From contig OU342632.1 of NCBI GenBank assembly GCA_910589415.1, positions 35,043,637 to 35,107,636 on the forward strand: 64,000 nt of DNA. The letters run 5' to 3'. The DNA comes from Malachius bipustulatus (Eukaryota; Arthropoda; Insecta; Coleoptera; Melyridae). The notes beneath the pieces were generated by a model. The model searched no databases. It was not told the origin of the DNA and saw only the letters and a list, made by a program, of their open reading frames with translations. The translations under genes were made by a program, and so were the position numbers. The stretch's first letter is position 1. Each line of letters opens with the position of its first letter. Positions 48,333 to 59,580 of the stretch are shown here, in pieces.

Positions 48333-49460
48333 TTAATAACTAGGAGGAGTAAACTGCAAAGTATCATTTACACCACTAAAAGTCACCAGATTAAATCACC
48401 AGATTTTTTTTGGCGGCAAATTTGAATTGAATCAATAATTATTATTAATAAGGAAGATAGGACTTGTTTTCGGTGTAGGAAATCTACTTTTCAGGAGAGA
48501 CTCTACAGCAGTATCACAAATCATTGTGATTTGCATAATATATCAGTATTATAATAGTGCTGAATGATTTTCTGAATATGTATAAATAGAATGAAATTGA
48601 ATAATTTATAGATATTTCGAAGAATATTAAGGATAATAATTATTAACATTCATATTAAATTGATTGAAAGTACTTTATTTTAGGCAATACTTATGTGACA
48701 AATTTAATGTAACATATAAATAATATATTTTATGTATGTATATGACACATAACATCGTAGATAAAGTTTTTATTTTACATTTAATAATATATAATTTGTG
48801 GATAAGTCAATTTTTTCAAACGGTATTATAAACAGCATTTTTCAGTTTTTGTAGGACCAGATTCAAAGTGTGTTGTTGAAACTAACTTTATCACATACAG
48901 CAGTCCCTGTTTGGTCTAAATCCGCACCTTGTTCGATTGGAATATGTTCTTCAATTATTGGTGAAGTACGCATATAGAGTAGTTTTTCCAAAATCTTGTA
49001 GGTGACACTCTTTTCTTCCCGTTTCTTTGGAGGAGACATCCTCTCACTTGTACTTGATGTAGGATTATCCATAATGGCACTTGAAACCGTTTGCAGGATG
49101 AAAATGGAAAGCCAAAAATAATTTCAAAATTCTGAAAAGGATGTCTGTTCTCTAAAAAGAACTGAATGGGCTTCAAAAAGAACTTATTTGGTTTTGAAAT
49201 AGCTTTTAAAGAACTTATTTAGAACAACTTATAGGGTTTTGGAAATAACTGATTATAAAACTGATGTGTCACATTCGACGCTGACATTGTAAACAATAAT
49301 GACATAACAATAAAAAAAACAAGCGTATATGTAGTGTTGAGCGTTGCATAGATTCAATTTCCTGTACAAGTTTTGCTGGGTGTAATTTTGCCTATGAATT
49401 GACCAATGAGAAGCATCTTTTTTTGGCGGTTTATTTAAATTTACTCCTCCTAGTTATTAA
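48333..49460. mobile_element. 1.13-kb DNA transposon bounded by TTAA
   Basis: Ends TTAATAACTAGGAGGAGTAA at 48333 and the inverse TTACTCCTCCTAGTTATTAA at 49441-49460 form a terminal inverted repeat of about 20 bp. A TTTTTTGGCGG block recurs in opposite orientation 60-80 bases inside each end. TTAA at both boundaries would fit piggyBac-type target duplication, although the terminal bases are not the usual CCC. It carries one short ORF on the minus strand. Confidence 0.75.
48863..49072 (-). CDS. Hypothetical 69-residue protein inside the TTAA element
   Basis: An intact frame of 69 codons starting at ATG 49070-49072 and ending in TGA at 48863. The product is hydrophilic, with a PPKKREEK basic stretch near residues 14-21 and an acidic second half (about 41-55). 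No known domain is recognised. The sequence upstream on this strand has a CCAAT-like box (about 49400). It lies centrally in the transposon and may be the N-terminus of a lost transposase or a chance ORF. Codon use looks protein-like, but no homologue is known to me. Confidence 0.3.
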   Translation of the reverse strand: MDNPTSSTSERMSPPKKREEKSVTYKILEKLLYMRTSPIIEEHIPIEQGADLDQTGTAVCDKVSFNNTL

Positions 49461-52429
49461 ATAAGGTATAGTTGATAGTGACAGCGTAATGAGGTTTCTT
49501 ATTTGAAACGTTTTTAATACGAAATTAGCAGAATTACCTGTGATATTGTACGATGTGATAAACTACGAGTAACTTATTAATTGCGTGTATGCCTAAAAAT
49601 CTATTGCCTTGTTTTTCTAACGTTTAAAAAAAACGGACAGGGTATATTCTCGCAACTAACTACAAAAAATTACACAAAATGCCTGGGAAACGATGGAACT
49701 CCCTAGGACGTGGTCTTGTGTGGTTAAATTGCTAGGATATTTTACTGCAGAAAAAGAAAACGGAGGTGTTATGCTTTCTTTTAAACGCCAACCAGCAGGT
49801 AGGTGACATGCTATTTCTAATCATAATTATAACAATTCACACGCCAGTACGCCACTGACACGAACTGCGATACTAATACCTAATCACGTCACCAGCAATC
49901 ACTGAAATGAACTGAAATCAATTAATCAAGTTGTCATTTTTTGATTGTTACTTTCATTTGTCAAACTTATATTGTTTACTTCTTCTTTTTTCAACTAAAT
50001 AGTAAGGTTTGTACATTATCCATGCCGGTTCTTGTTCTCGAAATATTTCAAAACTTTTTCTTATAATCTTAATAATTACCCTTTCACCCTGTTATTTCAT
50101 AGGATTCCTAAATCTATAAATGTCGCTTTGTTTTGTTCTCACAACGTTTTGTGAGAACATTTTGCAGCAATTCTTGTTTCAATCTTCTTGTTCAACAGAT
50201 TCGCTGTAAATCCCAGCAAGCTATATGCAATCGATAGTCCTTTGATAGTGAAGCTTCCAGGCCACGGGATAAGGAAATAGGAAATGCGGTGTGGTCCCGG
50301 CTGTCACAATGCAATCTCTCTATCTGCGCCGGACAATAGCCGGCGAGGAATTCAATTTACAGGTCCGTCGCTCTCAAGTGGATCAAGACAGCTTTGTCCT
50401 GGCTACTAGATTTTCACGGACGTCTAAATTCAAAAATCAGATCCTTACAGTATACACTATACTTTACCTATATATGTGTAGGTAGGTATATACCACTATT
50501 AAACAGATTATTTTATTTTAGTATTCATTATTATAAGAATAAAAAATGAAACATAGTATTGACGCCACACGCTTCTGGCAATGCCTCTGCAGAATCCGGA
50601 ATCATCATCATCGCTGTCAATGATGTCCATCTCTAATCGGTGATGAAGTGTGCGTGCCAGTAACCCCCGAGTTTCACGGTTATTTCGGGGGGCGGCAGAG
50701 ACGGCGATTGTGTGAAATTAGGCGTGTCAGTGGCGGTGACGGCCCAACAAAGCCGGCAATTACGCGCCCTGTCGCCGCCGGCATCGCGACGTCATTGTTG
50801 CGTCACACCCACAAACAACAACACAATGCCTGTTCTGTGATACACCGTGCCTGCGTGATATGCCACCGCGATATGCTAGGAAAGGGTGCATATGGTAGAT
50901 CGTATCAATGCAGAACGATTAATTTTAAATTGGAGCATTTTGGGACGTGACGAGAATGTGTTTTGGTATACCTACCTTCTAGTGGAAATCGCGTTCAAAA
51001 CTTCAAAAACTACAGGTTGGCTTGATATTCATGTATAAGAAAAGATGAATTGATTTAGATGAGCTGAGCTGCAAAGAAATCTTTTGAAAAATCATAAAAG
51101 CATCAGATGCTTATAAAAAATCGATTTGGATTATGCGAGGAAGAAGGAGAAATAATCGCTACTTCTAATCTATTCTTATTCTTCGATATACTTTACTCTT
51201 TTGACTTTATATTTCCAAACTGTCTTTATATTATGTGCTAACTGGCTAAATGCACAAGTCGACCCAGGCCATTAAAGTATAAGAAAAAGATGAGTCTATA
51301 TATATTTGCCGAACGCGCCTTATTTACCTCTACAGCTTAAGACAGCTGACATTTTCGAGAGTCAAGTTAAATTATTGGAAGTTCTGCGTCTAGAAAATTG
51401 AGAATAATTTAACAGAATTCCAGAAACATCAGCTGGAGTTTCACTGGAATGTTTATCTATCTGTTTATTTTTATTACATATTTTAAGAACGCTAAATAAA
51501 AGCCTTTCCTGATTATGAGTATTTCGTTGTGCTGTGTTAGGGTACCTACCTATAATAATTTATAATTACGGTGAAAGATAAAGATAGTTCGTCAATTTTC
51601 ATCGTTTTTCTCGTTTGTACCCTCGGGCGCCATCATTATTCCCTCTCTTAGGGAGATGAGGTTGATCCCCACGCAAAAGATATCTGCATTGACCTTCCTT
51701 TACGCTTCCTGCCCATTCAGCTTAGTGAAAAAGTTATTTCCATCAGGTATTCATAGTTATTAGTATAACCTAATATAAATAAATAGAACTCATTTCACGC
51801 TATACCAACTATTATAGGTACCTACACTACCTACCTACTACCTACTATCTCATTTTATACCTCTACTGCGTGACGGTTCAGAATTCAGCCCATATTTAAA
51901 AAATAAATAAGACACGCAATTCCCTAGGAATGGAGCATATTTAAGAAAGAAGCGCTGATGACATATACTTAGTCGGGATGTAATAATAATAATAATAAAA
52001 AAACAGCGACACATGATGTGTTCCGACTAAAGCTCTTTGTAGAAGTAGAATGCATAGAAAATCTCATGAGTCGATTGCAGCGTGTAAGCAGGGGCTTCCC
52101 GCAAGACTAGTAGGCTAAGGGGAGTAGGCCAGGGGGAACCAAGACTAATAGCAGTACAACCACAACCAGGTGAAATAAATCTACCACACGTAAGTACTGA
52201 GAGACGCAGGAGCGTGTCTTGTCCTGTAGGTAAGGTAGAAAATCGTCTCACTACCAACTAATAATAGTAATTAAAAATATAATCGCTACCTATACTCTAA
52301 TTGCTTTTAGATTAAGAAAATAGAGAGGCTTTTCTTGACAATAATAGTAACGGAATAGCCCCCAGATCCTAACTGCACCAGTTATCTACTCGAGCTTACC
52401 ATTTTCTTTTTTTAATTTACCATTTTGTG
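49461..52429. other. Intergenic; GC-rich patch and microsatellites
   Basis: From 50640 to 50900 the sequence is markedly GC-rich, with CGCCGCCGGCATCGCGACG and TGCGTCACACC, and apparently single copy. It may be a regulatory element; a 100-codon frame there (50648-50950) has no recognisable family. TACCTACC-type microsatellite lies around 51816-51850 and a TAA repeat at 51980-51998. Nothing else is supported. Confidence 0.35.
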
Positions 52430-52590
52430 CAAAAAAGTCGAGCAATGTAAATGGTTCTAATTGACGAATTGTATATTAGAGAATTAAAACACAAATATTA
52501 TATGAGCTAAAACAACCCGATCGGTTCATTATTAAGGGAGAAAACACCCAAAAAAACAAAAAAATAGAGTTTTTCAAATCGTCTAATAAT

Positions 52591-53268
52591 CCAATTTGTC
52601 GGATACCTGTGATAATCTCGCAAGATCGGCATGTGATAGATTGAGATTATTGGTCCATTAAAGTCAGGATCGCCATACGGTAGAAGGTGGTGGTGAGGTT
52701 GGAGACACTTGCTTCGTTTTAATTGGTTTTATTAACAAATAACAAATACATGGTTAAACTTAACTATCAATCGATTCTTTGAGAATCAGCATGACTGATA
52801 ATATTAGTTACATTAAAGACTATTATTTTTAAAGCTACATTAAAGACATTAAAGACATTAAAGACTATTAATTAGTCTAATTCACTAATTGACTAATATG
52901 ACTACTCAGACTAATCCGTTACCTTACATAACTAACTGCATTTATACTCTATGTGGTGCGAGGTCGCTGGAGGTGCTTACAAATCTAGAAACTCAAAGAT
53001 GCTTAGTCGGCAGGGCCGCATGATTGTTTATAAACAAGCTTGTTTTATTAGTTCAATGCCAGGCTACGCAAGACATCTGTTTGTATACTTTAATTGTCTT
53101 ATTGATAATATTTAGTTGTTACCAATTCAGGTAATAATCCTTGGTTTCCCTTACAGACCTACCTAATTAGTTTTCACGTACCTACTTACTTAATTGCAAT
53201 GAGAAGTTCTTCATACCATCTTTGCAGCGAGGATGGATGTGTGTCGTCCGATTTGAATTTATCAGATA
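52591..53268. other. Unassigned sequence within the nested cluster
   Basis: Contains a short ACATTAAAG direct repeat (three copies, about 52832-52865) and AT-rich sequence. No gene is seen. Confidence 0.35.
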
Positions 53269-54014
53269 TACCGTGTGTCCCCGGATAGGTGAAACGACTC
53301 TTATGAAGACAAAATTTTTTTGATTTCAATTTTAATTTTTTGGGGTTCAGCCCTGCTTGGCTAAAGAATAATTTCTAACAAAATTTTAGTTTTGAAAAAT
53401 CAAGCATGCCTTGGAAATTTCCAAGAAACCGGTTTTTCTGTTGAGTAAAGTGCCTTTTATGTGGCAAAAACGACAAAATGTTACTTGAAAAAGTTGTTCA
53501 GAATCAACATTTAGGTCCCCATACCAAATTTCAAAATCATAGGTCAACTTTTATTTTTTTCATTTATTTTTATGTTTTATTCCACAAATCAAAGAATTTC
53601 ATTTTGTAACAATGACTGCCATGGAAAAACCAAATTGTACCCATAGCAATAGCAATCTGTCAATATCAGTCTTTGTTACAAATGAAATTCTTTGATTTGT
53701 GAAATAAAAAAAAAGCAAATGTAAAAGATCAAAGTTGGCCTATGAATTTGAAATTTGGTATAGGGACCTAAATGTTGATTCTGAACAACTTTTTCAAATA
53801 ACATTTTGTCGTATTTTCTACATAAAAGGCACTTTACTCAACAGAAAAACCGGTTTCTTGGAAATTTCCAAGGCATGCTTGATTTTTCAAAACTAAAATT
53901 TTGTTAGAAATTACTCTTTAGGCAAGCAGGGCTGAACCCCAAAAAATTAAAATTAAAATCAAAAAATTTTTGTCTTTTATAAGAGTCGTTTCACCTATCC
54001 GGGGACACACGGTA
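53269..54014. mobile_element. 746-bp hairpin element, TACCGTGTGTCC termini
   Basis: Both ends read TACCGTGTGTCCCCGGATAG. Arms of about 340 bp are near-identical inverted copies around a loop near 53607-53678. A single-arm relative occurs at 35601. No coding sequence. Confidence 0.9.
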
Positions 54015-54289
54015 GGTAAAACGTCGTCAATCTTCGTTTTTCATTTAAATGCTGAAAACAGGATCAAATTGCGCGCAAACAGGAGCGAAAACGGCCTAGC
54101 GCCCTATACCTAATAATAGTGGTTGTGAAGTGGGGGTCGAACACTGGAACCGGTGTGAATCTAGCAGCCATTTTTCAGCAGCCAAATTTCCGAATATTCC
54201 CGAGCGCGGACCTTACTTCATTCAACATGTCTTTACACTGTCTCTAAAAATTTGTCATCAAATTTATATATCTATATTAAATATCCTAT

Positions 54290-56698
54290 ATATCTATATC
54301 TATAATCTAAAATAACAAAATACAGGTGTTAAACCTACCTACTGATGGGTCATTTCGGGCGTTAACTCAAAATATAACTCAATATATAAGTATGTATTTT
54401 TATAATTCACGTTCTAAGCTTGACTTCTTTAAATTATTAAGCAATATTTATCTTATATAATGTAAGACGACAAACGCAACGCAACTAAAAAATAGCTTAT
54501 ATAAGATCATAGCGAAATACTCTTGGCGAAATTCAATGGAGTTGCGAACCGCCCCCGAATGTTAAGAAAATTCATTTCGACAAGAACGCAACGGAAGATT
54601 GGGTTCTAACTAGGCCAAACGATTCTGCTGTGAATTTTGCTTCGGAAAATGATGTCCAAAGTCTCTTAACGAATTTCAGAGGGGTGGAGAACCGCCCCCG
54701 AATGTTAAGAAAATTCATTTCGACCAGAACGCAACGGAAGATTGGGTTCTAACTAGGCTCAAACGATTCTGCTGTGAATTTTGCTTCGGAAAATTATGTC
54801 CAAAGTCTCTTAGCGAATTTCAGAGGGGTGGAGAACCGCCCCCGAATGTTAAGAAAATTCATTTCGACCAGAACGCAACGGAAGATTGGGTTCTAACTAG
54901 GCTCAAACGATTCTGCTGTGGATTTTACTTCGGAAAATGATGTCCAAAGTCTCTTAGCGAATTTCAGAGGGGTGGAGAACCGCCCCCGAATGTTAAGAAA
55001 ATTCATTTCGACCTGAACGCAACGGAAGATTGGGTTCTAACTAGGCTCAAACGATTCTGCTGTGGATTTTACTTCATTTTCCGAAGTACCGCCCCCGAAT
55101 GTTAAGAAAATTCATTTCGACCTGAACGCAACGGAAGATTGGGTTCTAACTAGGCTCAAACGATTCTGCTGTGGATTTTACTTCATTTTCCGAAGTAAAA
55201 TCCACAGCAGAATCGTTTGAGCCTAGTTAGAACCCAATCTTCCGTTGCGTTCTGGTCGAAATGAATTTTCTTAACATTCGGGGGCGGTTCTCCACCCCTC
55301 TGAAATTCGCTAAGAGACTTTGGACATAATTTTCCGAAGCAAAATTCACAGCAGAATCGTTTGAGCCTAGTTAGAACCCAATCTTCCGTTGCGTTCTGGT
55401 CGAAATGAATTTTCTTAACATTCGGGGGCGGTTCTCCACCCCTCTGAAATTCGCTAAGAGACTTTGGACATCATTTTCCGAAGCAAAATTCACAGCAGAA
55501 TCGTTTGAGCCTAGTTAGAACCCAATCTTCCGTTGCGTTCTGGTCGAAATGAATTTTCTTAACATTCGGGGGCGGTTCTCCACCCCTCTGAAATTCGCTA
55601 AGAGACTTTGGACATCATTTTCCGAAGCAAAATTCACAGCAGAATCGTTTGAGCCTAGTTAGAACCCAATCTTCCGTTGCGTTCTTGTCGAAATGAATTT
55701 TCTTAACATTCGGGGGCGGTTCTCCACCCCTCTGAAATTTGCTAAGAGACTTTGGACATCATTTTCTGAAGCAGAAATCACAGCAGAATCGTTTGAGCGT
55801 AGTTAGAACCCAATCTTCCGTTGCGTTCTCGTCGAAATGAATTTTCTTAACATTCGGGGGCGGTTCTCCACCCCTCTGAAATTCGCTAAGAGACTTTAGA
55901 CATCATTTTCCGAAGCAAAATTCACAGCAGAATCGTTTGAGCCTAGTTAGAACCCAATCTTCCGTTGCGTTCTTGTCGAAATGAATTTTCTTAACTTTCG
56001 GGGGCGGTTCTCCACCCCTCTGAAATTCGCTAAGAGACTTTGGACATCATTTTCCGAAGTAAAATCCACAGCAGAATCGTTTGAGCCTAGTTAGAACCCA
56101 ATCTTCCGTTGCGTTCTGGTCGAAATGAATTTTCTTAACATTCGGGGGCGGTTCTCCACCCCTCTGAAATTCGCTAAGAGACTTTGGACATCATTTTCCG
56201 AAGCAAAATTCACAGCAGAATCGTTTGAGCCTAGTTAGAACCCAATCTTCCGTTGCGTTCTGGTCGAAATGAATTTTCTTAACATTCGGGGGCGGTTCTC
56301 CACCCCTCTGAAATTCGTTAAGAGACTTTGGACATCATTTTCCGAAGCAAAATTCACAGCAGAATCGTTTGGCCTAGTTAGAACCCAATCTTCCGTTGCG
56401 TTCTTGTCGAAATGAATTTTCTTAACATTCGGGGGCGGTTCGCAACTCCATTGAATTTCGCCAAGAGTATTTCGCTATGATCTTATACAAGCTATTTTTT
56501 AGTTGCGTTGCGTTTGTCGTCTTACATTATATAAGATAAATATTGCTTAATAATTTAAAGAAGTCAAGCTTAGAACGTGAATTATAAAAATACATACTTA
56601 TATATTGAGTTATATTTTGAGTTAACGCCCGAAATGACCCATCAGTAGGTAGGTTTAACACCTGTATTTTGTTATTTTAGATTATAGATATAGATATA
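54290..56698. mobile_element. 2.4-kb near-perfect palindrome with 144-bp tandem repeats
   Basis: Arms of about 240 bp at each end are almost identical inverted copies (for example TAAAATAACAAAATACAGGT and GACGACAAACGCAACGCAAC). Between them lie five 144-bp units in + orientation (landmark GGGTTCTAACTAGG at 54601, 54744, 54888, 55032, 55141; the last spacing is only 109 because of a deletion). Nine units in - orientation follow (55222, 55366, 55510, 55653, 55797, 55942, 56086, 56230, 56371). The turn-round is at about 55165-55205 with a loop of some 7 bases. FB-type architecture; no ORF. The similarity of arms and units points to recent amplification or gene conversion. Confidence 0.93.
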
Positions 56699-58202
56699 CA
56701 CCGTTCACTTATTATAAAAGAATTGGGTTATGGTGTAGGGTGATAGAAATCACTGGGTATAACCGCTGTTAATCATTGGCTGGAGTTTGGTTATGTCTCT
56801 TTTTTATGAGGTTGAAGTTTTATGGCAAGGAACAGGACATAGTTGCCAGATGGATTTTTGATATTTTTGGTATTCTTCTTATTATATTTTTATTTACATC
56901 TTTGGGGGCTTTTTATTTTGAATCATTTAGTCACATATTGCAATCTTTAACTAGAACGCAATGTCGCTGGATCTAAGATCTTAAAATCTTAAGCTTTTCA
57001 TAAGAGTTTGAGAAAAAGGTTATCATGTAATTTTGCCAAGTTAGGAAAATACACAAATGTACTTTTTGAATATAAAATAAAAAACTTGAATCAATTATAT
57101 TAATTTACTTTTAATAAATACATAGCAGGTAATTAAAATATATCGGTACGTTTATTAAAATATTAAAATATAGGTACGTGAAATATAGGTAAATGACAAA
57201 TATTTTTCGTCAATTCGTCGGTTATTCGGTATCGTAGTAGTGTGTCGGAAATCAGCCAAAGATTCTGGACTTCTGGCTTCTGGCCCAAAATTATCCCCCA
57301 TTATCAATAACCGCTACTGCATCCTGCTTAGAATCAGAATCATCTTCAACGCTCTGATTTTAATAAGATTTTCACCATGTCCATTTGTTTCGTCCAGTCC
57401 TCCGAAATAAGTTTTTCACAATGATTATATTAATTTTGTCACATGTCAGGTGTACTTACATTTTGAAAGTTCTTCAAGACATACATTCTTTACTTTATCC
57501 TTAGAGGGAAGCTGCTAATTTACGTGCTTGTATAGTGAAGTTTACAATACCCCCATGTCATTTCGATTGGGTTGTATTGAAATAGATTATTGCAAATCTT
57601 CCGGAAACACAAAAATTTCGTAATCAGTGCCTGTTTTATGTGGGCTGCCCAAGGGTGTAATATCAAATTTGTCTTGTCTAATAATACTTGCTAATGCCAC
57701 GGTCTGACTACTATAAGAGACAGTAATTACCAGCAATTTAGCAGATACAGATACACATACTCAATATACTTACATTCCAAATATATTTCACCTTCTGAAT
57801 GACTTAAATGTTTGCTCAAGTTTGGACTTTCTGGATCTTAATCATTGAAATGCTTTCCTAATGCGGATTTATCCATCTAAAGATATTATTTTCGTTATTT
57901 TGCTCTTTCGAAATTTAAAATGTCAAAAATTTAATAATTTTATTTGTCAGTTTGAGAAAAATTGATCAGAGTAAAAAATCATCCTAGATAGATATCCTAC
58001 AACTAAAACTTCAATTTGACAACATGGCTGTTAATCAGCTGAGACACTTTGAGTGATTTGACAAATGTCAGTCTATACTTAACCTTTAATATCTCGATCA
58101 GCTGATATTGTCAATCGAGATCTAGGGAGTTTTCATTTTTGCAAACCTAAAAACAAAAGTTCATGGCCACCTAGTTCTTTTTTAATATGTGAACGGTGTA
58201 TA
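56699..58202. mobile_element. 1.5-kb element with CACCGTTCAC termini
   Basis: It begins CACCGTTCACTTATTATAAA and ends, in reverse complement, CACCGTTCACATATTAAAAA, a terminal inverted repeat of about 28 bp. Flanks are TATA on both sides. The interior is AT-rich. A 66-codon frame (56776-56976) contains a hydrophobic segment but no known domain. Superfamily not determined. Confidence 0.6.
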
Positions 58203-59084
58203 TATAGGATATTTAATATAGATATATAAATTTGATGACAAATTTTTAGAGACAGTGTAAAGACATGTTGAATGAAGTAAGGTCCGCGCTCGGGAATATT
58301 CGGAAATTTGGCTGCTGAAAAATGGCTGCTAGATTCACACCGGTAACACTGGATGCAAGGAAGGCTAATAAATATTATAGCAATAGGTAGGTATAGGTAT
58401 ACAAATAATATAGGTACTAATGAAAATAGTTCAAATAATAATTGATGAGATAAATTATAATCAAATTTGAAGATTCATTATTTGCACGCGTGCGCAGCGC
58501 CCTCATCTGATGTTCTACCCCCACTCCACGACAACTGACGCACACTCGGCCGTTTTAGCTGATGTTTGCAAGCAATTTTCACCTACATTTTAGCATTTAA
58601 ATGAAAAACGAAGATTGGCATTTTATAGCACTTCTATACTTTCCAAATCCGTTTGATAAATTGGAATCAGACCACCTCCAGAACATTCGCAGTCTCGCTG
58701 ATGTAAAATGGTAGGTAGGTATATCAAGAAATTCTGATCGCAATTACGCGAAAACTGATTCTCCGACAGCGTCTGGGTTTTGCACACAGGAAGTACCTAC
58801 CTTTCAATATAGTCTATCTTGCAAACAGACTGCATTACAACTCAAAAAAAAACGGCGACGCTATACGAATTTTTGAAAAACCGCTTTTGGGTTTTTGGGG
58901 TTTTCTCCACAATAATGAACCGATCGGGTTGTTTCAGCTCACATTTTCTTCGTATTTTAGTTCTCTACAATTCGTCCCTTTTGGGACTATATGACTATAT
59001 TTACATTGCTCTATCAGTTTTTATTTTACAAACAAAAATACAAAAAAAATGAGATTGCTTCCCAGGCAGCAGAGTCACATTATA

Positions 59085-59580
59085 ATAACGTAATTTTTTA
59101 GTCATTTTTGATCCCTGACGTCATATTACCAAAAAATCACGTTATTATTGTCGTAATTTTAGACGTGATGTTTATGACGTCGGTCTAACGTCGTTATTTC
59201 GTCATTTTCAGACAAACTGTATTGAATCTGGCGCTATAAGTTCTGTCTTACTATAAATTATTTTTATATAAAAAAGTAAATTTTAAAGTCTTCTTATCCC
59301 GCTTGCTTATTACAAAGTGGTCCTGTCAATTTCTCACCGGACTTATGGTCTTGTAAATGTTGCAAGTTGCAACCCATCTGATATTCCTTTGTTGTTTCTT
59401 CTTAGGAGTACCTACTGAGAGACGTCCGTACGACGTCTAGAAATCTCGTCGACGGGCTATGACATAATCACGTCATCCTAACCGTCATTTGTCCGTCATT
59501 TCTAAAGTAATAATGACGTTAGGGATTAGGGATGACCAAAAAATCATGTCGCGGCGACGTGACTTTTTGTCAGAATCTGC
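59085..59580. mobile_element. Miniature element rich in ACGTCA motifs
   Basis: A left block (GTCATTTTTGATCCCTGACG, about 59101) and a right block (CGTTAGGGATTAGGGATGAC, about 59516) are inverted relatives, flanked by AAAAAATCA(C/T)G. GACGTC, ACGTCA or CGTCAT motifs recur about ten times. No ORF. Confidence 0.6.

Larger units (their letters stand above)
54022..58617. mobile_element. 4.6-kb element with long diverged terminal inverted repeats
   Basis: Left arm 54022-54289 and right arm 58202-58617 are inverted copies: CAATCTTCGTTTTTCATTTA, GTGGGGGT, GGTGTGAATCTAGCAGCCAT, TCCCGAGCGCGGACC and the TAAATATCCTATATA inner edge. The right arm carries an extra stretch of about 100 bp (58380-58480). 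The interior is occupied by two other inverted-repeat elements. Confidence 0.8.
52430..59035. mobile_element. Outermost inverted repeats of a nested transposon cluster
   Basis: Segments of about 160 bp at 52430-52590 and 58868-59035 are inverted copies. Shared blocks include AACAACCCGATCGGTTCATT, GAGCAATGTAAAT and GGGACGAATTGTA (diverged on the left). Everything between, including three other inverted-repeat structures, lies within them. Whether one transposition unit ever spanned both arms is uncertain. Confidence 0.6.
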
